Shown here piece by piece: positions 21,296 through 32,640 of a stretch of DNA of 64,000 bases. The position numbers and the translations under genes were made by a program. The DNA comes from Chloranthus sessilifolius (Eukaryota; Streptophyta; Magnoliopsida; Chloranthales; Chloranthaceae): contig CM037597.1 of NCBI GenBank assembly GCA_021018995.1, positions 7,949,299 through 8,013,298 of the forward strand. Reading direction: 5' to 3'. The notes beneath the pieces are model-generated. The model had not been told where the DNA came from, made no database searches, and worked only from the letters and a program-made list of their open reading frames with translations. Numbering within the stretch: the stretch's first letter is position 1; the number at the start of each line of letters is the position of its first letter.

Positions 21296-21540
21296 ATGTA
21301 TCAAAAGCGATATCGGTTTGCCAGAGGCCGATACGAATCGGCTGATCATATCGGTCGGCCAATTTTACAAAACAAAAAAAAGGAAACTAAAATCTCGGTT
21401 TCAACCGAGACGTATCGGCAGATACGGGTCCATATCGGCCGATATGTATCGGCGATACCTATACGAGATACCGATACATATCGATTTGGCCGAAAACCAA
21501 TACATATTGCTAGCCAATTTTTGATAGCCTCATCATGTAT
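21296..21540. repeat. ATCGGCCGAT-type palindromic repeat
   Basis: Dense variants of ATCGG and CCGAT (GGCCGATACG, ATATCGGTCGGCC, CCATATCGGCCGATATG, GATACCGATAC). It resembles the termini of the hAT-like MITE at 36809-38451 and the tracts at 61700-61975. No target duplication or certain TIR found, so it may be an old fragment. Open frames here are by-products of the repeat. Confidence 0.55.
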
Positions 21541-21544
21541 GTTG

Positions 21545-21712
21545 GATTAGCACTTCTTTTCCCGCTTTTGAACATTGTTAGTTTGTTATTAAAAGAAAGC
21601 GTAGATTTGTTAAAATTTATCATCTGACTGGACGCTTCTTCGTAAAGTTTGAGAATGTTCATAATTTCCCCACATTCCAATTCATTTGCCTTACGATAGA
21701 TGAGGCTAACTT
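21545..21712 (-). pseudogene. Fragment of a second LINE RT, fused to LINE-2
   Basis: The minus strand encodes a short RT segment lying just after the YADD active site in plant LINEs: SLIYRKANELEC, then IMNILKLYEEASSQMINFNKS. It starts where LINE-2 ORF2 breaks off (about 21713) and ends at the ATCGG repeat. LINE-2 contains its own equivalent segment at about 22780-22860, so this is a different LINE copy joined by deletion or recombination. Confidence 0.75.
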
Positions 21713-24700
21713 AAGGCGAGAACTGCCACCCAGCAAAAGAACTTCACCTTCGACGGGGCCGGGGTTTTCCAGATAAAGTTCCAGTCAACCGCAATCATCG
21801 GACAACAAGAGAGAATCCAATAAAAAGATTTAACCGAGAAGATTCCAGTCTTTGACGCCAACCAAACGTGAACATCCCTTTGACGATGGTTCCGCTTAGC
21901 GCCATGGAGGAGGAGCAACAAGCATTGGAACTGCCCCATCTCTTTGTCAGAGAGAGACCTCCTAGTGACAATGTTCCAAATAGGAGCACCCCCAGATACA
22001 GTATACATCTCAGCTAGCGAGGTAGGAGGGTTTACCGTGACATTAAAGATACTCAGAAATAACGAACTTAGTGGATAGAACTCAATCAACGAATCCTCCC
22101 AAAACTGAATACATGAATTGTCCCCCCAGCTGAAAGAGGTCCATCGTGAGAAGTCCGTCCAGAATCCGCATATTCCCTTCCACCACGCAGAGACCCTCCT
22201 AGAAATGGAAACGTTAATACCCCAGAGGCCTTGCACCCAACCATACTTCTCGGCCAAAACAAGTAACCAGAGGCTGCTTCTTTCGGAGTCACACCCCGCC
22301 CGCCATAACCACCTTCCAAGGAGGGCCATGTTCACCAATCTCAAGTTACGAATATCTAAGCCGCCAAAGCTCTAAGGAAGGAGGCAAGTCTCCCACCGAA
22401 CTAAGTGGAATTTCTTCTCCAGCCCAGAGCCCTCCCACAAGAAGTCTCTTTCAATTTTTTCTAACTTCCGGATAACCTCTATGGGACATCTGAACATGGA
22501 CATAAAGAAGATCGAAAGGCTGGAGAGGACTGATTTGACCAAGCATAGGCAACCCCCGCTGCTTAAGAGTTTGCTTTTCCAAGAAGAGAGTCTTCAAATC
22601 TTCGGACAACCGGATCCCAGGCACCGCGTTGGGCTTGCCTATCCTTAGAGGCAGCCCCAAGTAACATGTAGGAAGCGTGTCCGTCTCATAGTGCACCTCT
22701 TGCACCAGTGGCTGGACCAAGTGGCAGTCAATGCCAATGCCGGTCACCTTAGATTTGGCTAAATTACTGCGTTGCCCCGACACCGCCTCATAAATCGTGA
22801 GCACATCAGCAATGGCTTGGATCTCGTCAAGATGAACCTTGCAGAATAGGATTGTGTCATTGGTGTATTGGAGGTGAGTAACCACCCTACCGAAGCGACT
22901 GACCAGGATTCCCGAAACGCAGTTGAAAGTTTGAGCTCGCTCAAGGAGGCCTCCCAGCTCTTCACCAACAATATTAAACAGAAAAGGGGACAGTGGGTCC
23001 CCAGTCGAAGGCCCCTAGAACTCTTGAAGTAACTTGACGGAGACCCATTAACCAAAACCGAGAACCACACCGAAGAATAGCACGCTTTCATCCATCTTCT
23101 CCACCTCTTGCTGAAGCCAAATCTCCCTAACATGTACTCAAGGCAATCCCGATCGTAAGCCTCTTCCATATCAACCTTCCATACGGCAGTTGGAACCCAA
23201 TCGGAGTGAGCAGAATGGATAACCTCTCGAAGGTCCTCAGCTCCATCTTTCTTAGGAATGAGAGCAATGAAGGTCGAGTTGAGGCTTCTACCAACGGAAG
23301 CACAAGAGTGGAACTCGTGGAAGAATGCCATGTTGTCCGATTTAAGAAGCGGCTAGAAACTCCTAAAAAACTTCATTGTGAACCCATTAGGGCTCGGGGA
23401 TTTATTGCTGCCATTGAATTTGATCGCTGGCCACACCTCTTTCTCGACAAAAGGTGCCTCCAAAATGACTCGAACCACCTCTGGGAGGGAGGGGAAAGGA
23501 ATACCATCCAACTCCGTCCCGGAAACACACTCTTCGCTACACAGCTTCTCATAAAAGTTGACCGTCTTGGATCTAATTAGATCAAGATCAATGGCGACCG
23601 CCCCATCCACTTCGATTATGCACAAATGCTTCTTCTTGTTCCTGGCGTTAGCCACCTAGTGGAAAAATTTAGTATTGTTGTCCTCTTCTTTCAGCCAATG
23701 GACCTTGGATTTTTGTTTCCAACAAATCTCTTCTTGAGACACTTGTCGCTAAATTCCATTTTCAGGTTAAACCTTTCCTCTATCTCAGTATCGGATAACC
23801 CCCTAGATTCCTCCAACATATCAAGCTCAGAGAGACGCGGCATCAGTGTTTCTTTCCAAACGTGGACGAAACCAAACACCTCCCTGCTCCAAATTTTGAT
23901 GCGTCCCTTTAGAAATGACAGCTTGGATACGAGCCTAAACGCAATAGATCCTCGAGGATTGGATTGACGCCACCAAATAGAGACCCTTTCCCTTAAATCA
24001 GCATTGGAAAGCAAAAGATTTTCAAAACGAAAGGGCAGCATCACAGTGAAGTAACAAAGGGCGATGGTCCGAAACAGCCCTGGTGAGACCATGAAGCATA
24101 ACGTTGGGGTATAAATCAAGCCAGTCGGGGTCAACCAAGATTCTGTCCAACCTGCTCAACGAAGCCGAGTCTTGGAGGTTGGACCAAGTAAAGCGAGCCC
24201 CCCTTTAAAGGTAGATTCACAAGGGTCCAGTCTTGAATAAAAGAGTTCAACGCATCCATGTTCTCCCGATCTGGTGGGCCTCCAGATTTTTCATCAGGGC
24301 ACCGGACAACATTGAAATCCCCTCCGACACACCACGAAACGTCCCAACACCCCGCCACCGCAGCCAGCTTGTGCCAAAACTCAACCTTAGAGCGAGAGTC
24401 GGTTGGGCCATATACTCCAGTAAAGGCCGAACTCTTACCATTGTCCCTATTTTCCAAGAGAACCGAAGCCGAAAATAGGCCAACTGCCTCCTCAATTTTA
24501 CGAAAGAGGTGTGAGTTCCAAGCTAGTAGAATGGCTCCTGCGACGCTGACGGAATCAGCGCCAATCCACTCCTATCTGTTGCCCCCAAGAATGGAAACCA
24601 CTTTGATCTGGTCGCAGGCCCTCCACTTGGTCTCTTGGAGGGTTACCATTGTTGGATTATGGGAAGCTATGATTTGTTTGACGCCCGCACGCTTTTTGTG

Positions 24701-24739
24701 GTGGCAAGCTCCCCTAACATTCCAAGTCATTATGTTCAT
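21713..24739 (-). pseudogene. LINE-2 ORF2: endonuclease and reverse transcriptase (frameshifted)
   Basis: Plant L1-type ORF2, which nicks the target and primes reverse transcription there. In minus-strand order: apurinic-type endonuclease start (24739 downward: MNIMTWNVRGAC, LQETKW), GVYGP and WCVGGDFNVVR (24131-24457), linker (23691-24134), pre-RT (23353-23655), RT core ([23 protein letters not shown]; 22759-23331) and the active-site box, which reads YTND at 22856-22867 instead of YADD (first catalytic Asp lost). Then YLGLPLRIGK, and the C-terminal region IQFWEDSL and GIFSVKSFYW (21713-22344). Five or more frameshifts. It stops inside the C-terminal region without the zinc-binding domain, 3' UTR or poly(A), so its 3' end is missing, unlike the usual 5' truncation. 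Confidence 0.88.
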
Positions 24740-24828
24740 AATGACAACAAAAGACAGCCCGCCCAAGCGATTAGAACCTTACAGGGCTCTAGATTCCCTC
24801 CCGTCAAACATCCCCCACTCCAATCTGG

Positions 24829-26580
24829 CTAGTTCTCTTGGTGGCGATTTTTTTTCCTCGATGAAGGCAAGGAATTACAGAAAGCAGAAGTCGTCCTGAA
24901 GATGTCCCTTAGTTCTTCATCGAACCCTTTGAAAGACATTCCGAGGTCGGTACCGAATTGGATAATCTTGTTGAAAAAGTCCATAGTTCCAACAGCTTCG
25001 GTGTCCTTAACCGAGGCTGAAGCCTCGCCGAAAGGGGGAAACATTCTTCCCAATAGTCAACCTTGTTGCGTCTGAGAGTTCGGATTGATAGAACACTATA
25101 GCAGGAGGAAGAAGAAGAAGACTCATTCGACAAACCTAGGAGAGGCGAAAGCTGCTCGGCGTCGACCAAAGAGGGATCGGTGGAGGAAGAATCCTCTAAA
25201 TTCGACACCATGGGTGAGGAAGGGTGGTAATCCAAAGGGAGCCTGTCAACAGCAGACCCTCTGCAAGAGACAAGGAAGTCGCAGGAGCTGTTAGCAAGAA
25301 GAAGGAACAAATTTCCAACTGGGACGTGCAGAGTCCAAAATCCCCAAGGTCAGCGTCTCCCGAACCGGCCCGTCAAAATGACAACAAAGCCTGCGTCTAG
25401 AACCGAAATCGAAGCCCAAGCAGTGAGTCTCCGACCCGACCGGGCCATATTCCACGATGGCGCCATGTGTCCTTGCCAGGACCACCATAAGACATGATTC
25501 CGCGTTGAAACCATCTCCAGAAAATTCTGCTAACGGATTACACAATTCGACCTCCCTCGTCACGTGAGCTCGTGGCCCTATGCCACGTGTAGGATTATGC
25601 ACCACATGACAAGAAAGGGAGCACATACCATCGAATCCCCTTCGCAGAGAGCACCTAGAAGGTTTGAAATCGCGACGCGTCCACTCATCGATCATATGGG
25701 ATCGAATCTCTATACCGCGACAAAGTCCGTACTCCAGCTCGAAGAAAGGAGAGTTTCAAAATTCGAAAGCCCTCCTGTTGGGGAAGGACGATCGCCAGGA
25801 AGGTTGGTCGTGATCATCCGAAGGATAAACGGTGCTAGATGTCGTAGGGGGTCAACCACCGGATCAGTTGTCGTCGTTAGCAAAACTTGAGAGGTCACCT
25901 CTGCACCCCTAGAATTGGTGCCCCCTCCTCTTCTTCCCATTCTCCAATTTGCCCCTCCTCGAGTTCCTCATCGTTGGAGACGTCGGGGTCATGTCCACTC
26001 ATTCTGGAGGCACCACTAGGTGACATGGCCGCCAACCAATGGAACGCCGGATCCGCGGGCGTGCTCCCATCGAGCCCTGCCCCGTCGGACCAATTATTGG
26101 GTATATCCGGTGTTGGAGTGGATAGATCTTCATCGCGACTTCTTCAGTCAGACTACCGAACATGTCTTCGCTGGGATTCCCAGGCCGCAGGGATTCATCG
26201 TCTGGCTGGCAAGGGAGGAACATCCTCTCCACCAACTCCACTTCTACGAAGATCCAGAATTTTTGACCGTTGATGCAAACCTCACAACTTCTAGGGATCT
26301 CCTCCCACCTCTCGATGGCCACCAAAATCCGAGCAAAGCTGGTCTCCCACAAATCCTTGGTGCCCCGGTCGACGAAGAGGAGGCCACCACATCCGTCCTC
26401 AACGCCTTTGAAGACTCCGGTGGTCCAAGCGTGAAGCGGTAACTCATGTAGGTGCAGCCACACCCCACCATCCCATCTGTGAATATGGAGCTCTCCTTCA
26501 TCAACTTTCCATGCCTTGTAATGGACGGACACTCCGTCAATGGAGATCGTTTTGGAACCACAAATTTCCATCGCCCCCAC
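24829..26580 (-). pseudogene. LINE-2 ORF1 (gag-like RNA-binding protein)
   Basis: ORF1 of plant L1 LINEs encodes a nucleic-acid-binding protein that escorts the RNA. Frames at 25999-26580 contain WLHLHELPLHAWT and GLLFVDRGTKDLWE followed by ARILVAIERWEEIP, a pattern I associate with the DUF4283-type region of plant ORF1. The C-terminal part at 24829-25310 ends with a KIIQFGTDLG-like segment common before ORF2. The middle is broken into many short frames. No zinc knuckle is visible. Opposite-strand open frames over this region are shadows caused by higher GC content. Confidence 0.65.
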
Positions 26581-26604
26581 CTTAGAGGGAAATCTTAAAA
26601 GGAA

Positions 26605-27250
26605 TTAGTTTTTTGTAAAGGCTGAGAGGGAAGGTCGATCCAACAATCCCCACTTAAGGTTTATCCCTTTGTGAATATAAAACGAGTGAATACTGTCATT
26701 AGGAATCTGTAGGATTATCCAGAAATCTGGTAGATTGGCTAGTAAAGACGAAAACTCATAGCCGAAGAACGCCAAATAGGGCTCCAAATTTGGAGAAAGA
26801 ACATTCGTTTCTTTCCCTATGGGGTTACTCTTGCTAACGCCAAAAGGAGGCAATGGCCTCGAGGGACCACTCCAAATGGTGTTAGTGAAGGAAACCCCAT
26901 GGCGAGTGCCTCGTAGAGAAAAATGTGTCGGCCCCACCTTATCAGACATTAATCTCGAAGCCTTTCATAATTTTCTATCCGTGATAGACCACCCTTGATG
27001 CAAGTCTTTCAATTGTTCACCATTAAAGGCCACATGTCCCTTGGGGAAGACGTTTGTGATTTGCTCCTCCGAATGCTTCACGACAGTACCCAAGGCCCTA
27101 GTGGAAGTGCAGCCGTAACGGTGGCAAATGTTACGCCTTCAAAAGTTGACGTTGTGGCAGGCCGCGCACACCCGATCTCCAGCCCTAAGAACCAACGCCA
27201 TTGCGCACACCCAATCTCCAGCCCTAACAACCAACGACATACATTCTTAT
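26605..27250 (-). pseudogene. LINE-2 ORF1 N-terminus and 5' UTR (probable)
   Basis: The minus strand has an open stretch at 26605-26949 (MSDKVGPTHFSLRG, SLLANLPDFWIILQ) that could be the ORF1 N-terminal part. Upstream lies a 39-bp tandem repeat at 27162-27240 with GCGCACACCC and ATCTCCAGCCCTAA repeated twice, plausibly in the 5' UTR. GC content drops sharply at about 27250, taken as the element's 5' border. No target duplication identified. Confidence 0.45.
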
Positions 27251-28217
27251 AAGAAGATTAGATTGCCCATAAGAGTTTGCAACTTCCAGTGATGTCAATG
27301 TTGAATCTCTAATTGCGCGTGTATGATAGGTCGTTCCACGCACTAAAAAAGCATGTATTCAACAACAGTTCAAAAGTTTTGACATATTTAAGAATCTCCA
27401 AATCTCTGCTTATTTTCACCTCCCGGAAGCATTTCGTCACTTCTTATTCCCTTCTTGTATTTGACTCCTCTCCTCGCTTTAGGAGTAATGTGAGTAGCTT
27501 CTACTTCTTCATCATCCTTTTAAGGATGTGATCCTATCTATGCCTACGGAAATGTGGCTCCTTGGTCGTTTGAGCCACATTCGGAGAGACCCTACAGTGG
27601 TCCTTTACTTACTGCTATAAGTGCTAGCCCATCCCCCCTCCCCCGCCTTTTCCTTTGGCAGAATTAGATGGAAAATTCTTTTATTCATTTCTCAAGGTAA
27701 TCTATTAGACAACTTCTTTCCAACCTGAGCTGAGAAAAATATAATACAAAATAGCTGACATGAGTAACCTAATTTTAAGAGGTTGGCTTGTCTAAATACA
27801 CTGACATCTGTTATCATAACTCAAATTAAAACAATTAAATGTGCAGAAAATAATAAATCATTGCCACATTCTGGGAAAAGATGGATTTTGACCATGATTT
27901 TTCTACTAATGGAAGCAAAAAAATCATATAAAACCACCAGTTAAAAAAAGGTGCAAGAGGCTAGGGATCTAAACTAACTTAATGTCAGTGGCAGAGCCAC
28001 GTTGTTCAAGGGGGTCATAGGATCTCCAATGGCAAATTTTTTTCTTTAAAATCTTTTAAGGTCCAATTTTTTAGGGACAAAATCTTTTAATAAGGATCCC
28101 TAAATTTCAAAACTTTTTAAAATATTTTAAAAATTTACTTTTTTATCCACATTTTTTAACAGAATTAGATTCCTAAAATTCTCTCTCTCTCTCTCTTCCC
28201 AAATATTATTCCAAAAA

Positions 28218-28254
<37 letters not shown>

Positions 28255-28519
28255 TAAGCCCTTTTTAGGAATAATGATTATTAATAGACATTCATACACT
28301 AAATAGTGTTAAAACTATCTATCATTAAATTAGAAATTTTGATCTCACACCATTGCCATTGGAGTGTTCTTTACTATTATTACTATCATATGATTAGAAG
28401 GGACCCATCATAAATATCCTGATACCAATATTGGCTGATACCAATATTCGTAAAAATTTATATTAGATACCAACATGTAGAACAAAACCATAAAAATTAA
28501 AAAATCAAGCAGATTGATC
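27251..28519. other. AT-rich spacer with (CT)n microsatellites
   Basis: No gene seen. (CT)n tracts at 28180-28194 and 28218-28251 and a poly-pyrimidine stretch near 27626-27650. The segment near 27985-28170 begins GTCAGTGGCAGAGCCACG and looks like a common plant non-autonomous element of uncertain class. A direct tandem AATATTnnCTGATACCAAT motif occurs near 28418-28450. Confidence 0.5.
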
Positions 28520-28521
28520 AC

Positions 28522-29397
28522 CTGAAGCATCCTTCACGGGGAGAGACACCATGGCCCGAATTTCGGAACAACAGTAGCCGAAACCATCCCCTCAAACCAT
28601 GACACCCTCGACGAATCCTCCATCTCCACCCTCATCTAAACTCTTATCCCGGCTGTCCAATACAATTTCAGCGAATCATCCACCCTTTCCGCATTCACCA
28701 CTAAATCCGGTGACCCTCCTCTCGGATAATAATCGATCTCAAACGGCAAATCCTTCCACCCGCCCGAGCGCACTGTCCGGCGAATCCCAACCAACAGTTC
28801 TCCGGCTAGATTCTTCATAAACACGACCGAATCTCCAGCGACAAGCTTCTAATGGTTTACGAACTTGCTCCACCCGGTCGTCAAAATATGCCACGATAGA
28901 TATGCAGGAACTCCCAAACGATGCCTTGAACATCTTTCATCGAGATCGTCTGAACCGGCGGTTCGGCCTTGTAATTCAACGGCGGAAAGATTGAATACGC
29001 GCAGAATTGCGGTACCGAGAAGCCACCGCCGTTGTCAACGTCGCTCGGGGTTAGGATCTTCGCGAAAGAGACGAGCTTCTTGTCATCGCTGTCGATGTCG
29101 GTGGTCACCGAAGACTGCGAGGACCGCAAGAGAAGATCAGACAGCAGAGATCGGAAGGGTTGGAGACCGACCTTGGCGAAAACTTCGTCGGTATCGGGAT
29201 TCGAGAGTAACTTGACGGTGATGATTCGGCAGAGGACGTGGGTACTTATGCAGAGGATTTTGGAGAAATCGACAGGGGAAGAAGATTGCTCGGCGCGGCC
29301 TTGGGGGAAGTAGTAAACCCAAGAATCGACGGTGGGGATCTGAACGGAGCTACCGACGCAGGATTTCCAGATGTGGGGTTCGAGCAGACAGCGTATC
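28522..29397 (-). pseudogene. Auxin response factor first-exon pseudogene (ARF10/16/17-like)
   Basis: ARFs bind auxin response elements through a plant B3 domain. The minus strand shows, in order, IWKSCVGSSVQIPTVDSWV and YYFPQG-AEQ (29300-29375), DEVFAKVGLQPF (about 29175), and the B3 core SFAKILTPSD, NGGGFSVP, EPPVQTISMKD (28900-29065). Then come TGWSKFVNH, LVAGDSVVFMKN and LLVGIRR (28800-28880), and the post-B3 region FEIDYYPRGGSPD, LKLYWTAGIRV, SSRVSWFEGMVSA (28545-28760). Defects: a deletion of about 13 bp removing a TPRR-like stretch after IYRG with a frameshift near 28890, in-frame stops at 28849-28851, 28636-28638 and 28534-28536, no start codon, and HA changed to RA. It ends at CTTCAG followed by GT, where this ARF clade has its first intron, so it derives from genomic DNA rather than mRNA. 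Confidence 0.88.
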
Positions 29398-29413
29398 TCG
29401 TTCGTAGTTGGTG

Positions 29414-29450
<37 letters not shown>

Positions 29451-29710
29451 TTTTAGGGTTTTTTTTTTTTTTTTTGCGTTCGTAGTTGTAACTCGAGGGA
29501 GCCTCGGAGGACGAGGGGAGAGAGGAAGACAGTTACGGAATTGTTGACTGAGTATCCCACCAATTCATCGGAATGAATTTGGGATTCAGTGTTTATTTAT
29601 CTTAAATATTTTTTCGGTTTTACTTTACTTTAGGCTGTTGGTGACTGAGTGAAGTTACGGAATTGCCCTTGGAGCCAATGAATTTGGGATTCAGTGTTTG
29701 TCTTAACTAC

Positions 29711-29764
<54 letters not shown>

Positions 29765-29765
29765 C
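29398..29765. repeat. Microsatellites and short duplications upstream of the ARF relic
   Basis: (AG)n at 29417-29447, which read on the ARF strand is a CT-rich 5'-UTR-like tract, poly-T at 29461-29475, and (ATT)n at 29711-29764. CGTTCGTAGTTG occurs at about 29400 and 29477. The block ATGAATTTGGGATTCAGTGT occurs at about 29574 and 29680, and TTACGGAATTG at 29534 and 29656, showing local duplication. Confidence 0.7.
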
Positions 29766-30140
29766 AATAATGGGTACCACTATTCGCACCTACGTCTTTG
29801 ATGGCTTGGAATCAAACGATAGATTTCATTTTTTCACTTTCATCTTCCATACAAAGAATCTTGAGATCATAAGCATATCATGCATATCATACAACGGGCA
29901 ATTTCTGTAGCACTAATTTCAAAAAAATGAGCACTCAAATCACATCACAGACATGATGCTCAAATGTGATTTTAGAGCCATGTGAGATAAAAAAACTGAT
30001 CTGTTGATCGGATGCTCATGATCTCAAGATCCATGGAGTATAAGAATGGGAAAAAAGAGATCTCTATCGTTTGATTCCAAGCCATTTCAAACATAGGCAC
30101 GCTCATTAATTATATATGCGTGAATAGAAGTACCCATTAA
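29766..30140. mobile_element. Foldback MITE family C, copy 1
   Basis: Left end AATGGGTACCACTATTCGCAC (about 29767) pairs with the right end, which reads AATGGGTACTTCTATTCACGC on the other strand (ending about 30140). Inner arms GGCTTGGAATCAAACGATAG occur on both sides. Non-coding. The same inner arm sequence (ACGATGGAGATC...TTTTTCATCCCAATC) recurs at least seven times in the window. TSD not resolved because the left flank is an (ATT)n tract. Confidence 0.7.
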
Positions 30141-30154
30141 TAATAAGATATCTC

Positions 30155-30412
30155 TATGTAGGCCAACCATAATACTCGCGCACCAACACCGAAAACCCAT
30201 TGACTTCTTTGAATCTGATGGTGGAGATTGTTTTTCATCCCAATCTTTCACACGAATACATGATGGATCTTTAGACTGTGTGCGATGTAGGCCAACCATA
30301 ATACTCGCGCACCAACATCGAAAACCCATTGACGTCTTTGAATATGATGGTGGAGATTATTTTTCATCCCAATCTTTCACACGAATACATGATGGATCTT
30401 TAGACTATATGC
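30155..30412. repeat. 129-bp tandem duplication
   Basis: Two units (about 30155-30283 and 30284-30412) share GTAGGCCAACCATAATACTC, CACCAACAYCGAAAACCC and ACGAATACATGATGGATC at a constant 129-bp offset. The unit consists of family C foldback arm sequence. Confidence 0.88.
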
Positions 30413-30949
30413 GCATCATCAGACAATCTCTTTTTGATACCATGTGGCAAAGATCCCCAAAATATGCCCTAAAATCATGTGGCATATTCCATCCCTCAAA
30501 TATGATTTTAGGGCCATTTTTTTGAAATTTGTGTTCCGTACTATTCAAAAGTGGTCGTCTGGTGATATGCCCATTTTGTCAAGATTCATCATATGAAAGC
30601 TTGGTATGAAATCAGGGGTCATAATTTTGGACACATGGCACTATTTTAAGGTAAGATGTACCATCTGATGCCATCAAGTCGAAAAAAGATATACATCATC
30701 CGATTCTAAAATAATATGCTTATATTGTGTGAATAGTCAAAAGTCTTAGCATGTAAAACATTTGATCTCAACCATCAAATTCATAGCCAAGCTCTTGAAT
30801 GGATCATAATCCAATAAATTGTGATTTCTGTATGTATTTTGAGGATCCAATCAATAGTTGCTGATTGATGTGATGATCCAGTTATTCTTATGCATATGGC
30901 AAACGTTAAGTGAACTTGACCATGTGATCAACCAACCATTTGATCAATT
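30413..30949. other. Spacer with decayed family C sequence
   Basis: Short traces of family C arms near 30420-30700; otherwise nothing recognised. Confidence 0.4.
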
Positions 30950-31260
30950 AGAAAAACGAAAACGCAGCTCATTTATATTTTTATTATGAAAAAGGTTGAA
31001 ATTTTCTTAATTATGAAAATGCGCTCCATACAAGCAAATACGGACATTCTTCATGCACGTGTCGAATGTCTAATAAAAAAAAAGTAAGAAAAGAAAGGGG
31101 TATTTGTTATCAAAGGCAATATTATAATTATTCATTAAAATTAATATGTGTGACTGTCCGTTTCAAGTATATAGAATCACTATTTTGAAAGAAAATATGC
31201 CCTAAGATTTTTCGGTGATAAAAACTGATAGAGGGTGCTATTTTGTCAAAAGCCCTTATC
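30950..31260 (-). repeat. Dispersed repeat B, copy 2
   Basis: In reverse orientation relative to the copy at 2285-2640. CTTAATTATGAAAATGCG, GCACGTGTCGAATGTCTAAT and GGGTGCTATTTTGT are the complements of blocks in that copy. Class unknown, no ORF. Confidence 0.6.
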
Positions 31261-31349
31261 AATAGCCTTATGAGATCTCACTAATCAAAGTAATAGCTCT
31301 AAATGGACACTAACTTGGGCCATCAATCACACTCATTTGTAAAGGCTGG

Positions 31350-31725
31350 TGTTACTACCACACAACATTACGATACAACAACCTCACTTAAACAAAGGGA
31401 AAATTTATTATGATGGTGGTCATTTTTTGTCCCAACCTACAATAGAACAGATCTTGAAATCATAGGCTTATCATCAGACGATCAGATGTTGATTTCACGT
31501 GACACACATCCTAAAAAGTGAACATAAACCCATTCATTTTTTGGGATGTGTGTCCCCAAAAATTAACATCTGAAAATTTGATGGTAGGCCTATAATCTCA
31601 AAATCTATTGTTTGGAGAATAGAAATGAAAAAGGATCTTCATCGTCTGATTTAAAGTAGTCGAACGGATTTTCCCTTTGTCTAAGTGAGGTGTGCGTGAC
31701 ATAAAGTGATGTGATTTGGTAGTAT
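31350..31725. mobile_element. Foldback MITE family C-like, copy 2
   Basis: Arms CCTCACTTAAACAAAGGGAA (about 31381) and, inverted, CCTCACTTAGACAAAGGGAA (ending about 31692) enclose paired GATGGTGGTCATTTTTTGTC and GAAAAAGGATCTTCATCGTC tracts. Central GGGATGTGTGTCCCCAAAAA pairs with CACACATCCTAAAAAGTG. Non-coding; end sequence differs from copy 1, so a related subfamily. Confidence 0.6.
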
Positions 31726-32067
31726 ATCACATTGACACCCGCATAAAACATGGTTGACAAAAGCAGCATGTATGATGCTTATGCTAGTCCACCCAACAGA
31801 ATCTCCTCGTTGATTTATTTTGCTCTTGTTTTATGTGAGGAAACGATCACGCGGTCGTTCACGTGACATAGACAATGCTGAAATCAGTCAATTATGACTA
31901 ACAGACTAGGCCCTAATATGTATTAGACAATTAGTTAGGGTTTGTCGTTTTGTCTCTTCCAACAATTGTGACTTAGGAGGCCCTACCTACTTGATAGCCA
32001 CTTGATCAAGATTGGAGAGCTGTAACACGGACTCCATATTCATTTATGATAGAAGAATAATTATTTG
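31726..32067. other. Spacer, no feature seen
   Basis: No coding or terminal-repeat signal that I can support. Confidence 0.5.
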
Positions 32068-32400
32068 GGTGGCGTTATTTGCACCCATTAATTTTGTGAA
32101 GAGGGCATTCTCTCTAAGGGCATGTTTGGATTAAAACACAGAAAATATAAGAAAGTAAAATAATATTCTTATATTTTCTTATGAATACATAAGTTGTAGA
32201 AAATCACGGGATTTCTTTGACTCCGCCTCTAATTTTTGGAGATGTGTGCTATATAAAATCAATATCTCACTGTCTGATAGAGGGTGTCATGATCTTAAGA
32301 TCTATCATGAGGAAGATTGAAAAAAAAACAATCTCCATCGTCTCTTATTCAAATCAGTCAATGATTTTCGTCCGTGAAAAAATTGTGTGATATTATTACT
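32068..32400. repeat. Decayed family C foldback MITE
   Basis: Left end GGGTGGCGTTATTTGCACCC (about 32069) matches the family C terminus. Arm sequence with AAGATCTATCATGAGGAAG and CAATCTCCATCGTC follows at 32295-32345. Interrupted near 32110-32215 by unrelated AT-rich sequence. Confidence 0.45.
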
Positions 32401-32640
32401 AATAAACAAGTAAGAGGAGTTGTACCCTTATCATTTTCTTTTCCACTCCTCATATCTTTATGAGGTCTCGACAAATTAAATGCCTACGGGTACCCTTAAC
32501 TCTTAAGTCAGAAATGAGCGTAAAAATTGTATTTTGTATTCCGACTTGCTTCTAAACATAGAAAAACTATGAAAAATAATATAAATCTAAGTATTATTCT
32601 CTTTTCCTCATATCCAAATAGACCTTTAGGCCTTGAACAG

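Noticed and set aside
21296-21540. Overlapping Arg/Tyr-rich open frames
   Set aside because: Product of the ATCGG repeat read in several frames.
24258-24899. 213-codon plus-strand open frame
   Set aside because: Antisense to LINE-2 ORF2 and ORF1, whose minus-strand frames carry recognisable endonuclease motifs; no motif on the plus strand.
26020-26442. 140-codon plus-strand open frame
   Set aside because: Antisense shadow of LINE-2 ORF1 in a GC-rich stretch.
32116-32628. Tourist-like TIR pair (GGGCATGTTTGGATT and GGTCTATTTGGAT inverted)
   Set aside because: The ends are similar but no matching target duplication is found, and the right end overlaps the better-supported Harbinger TTA border.
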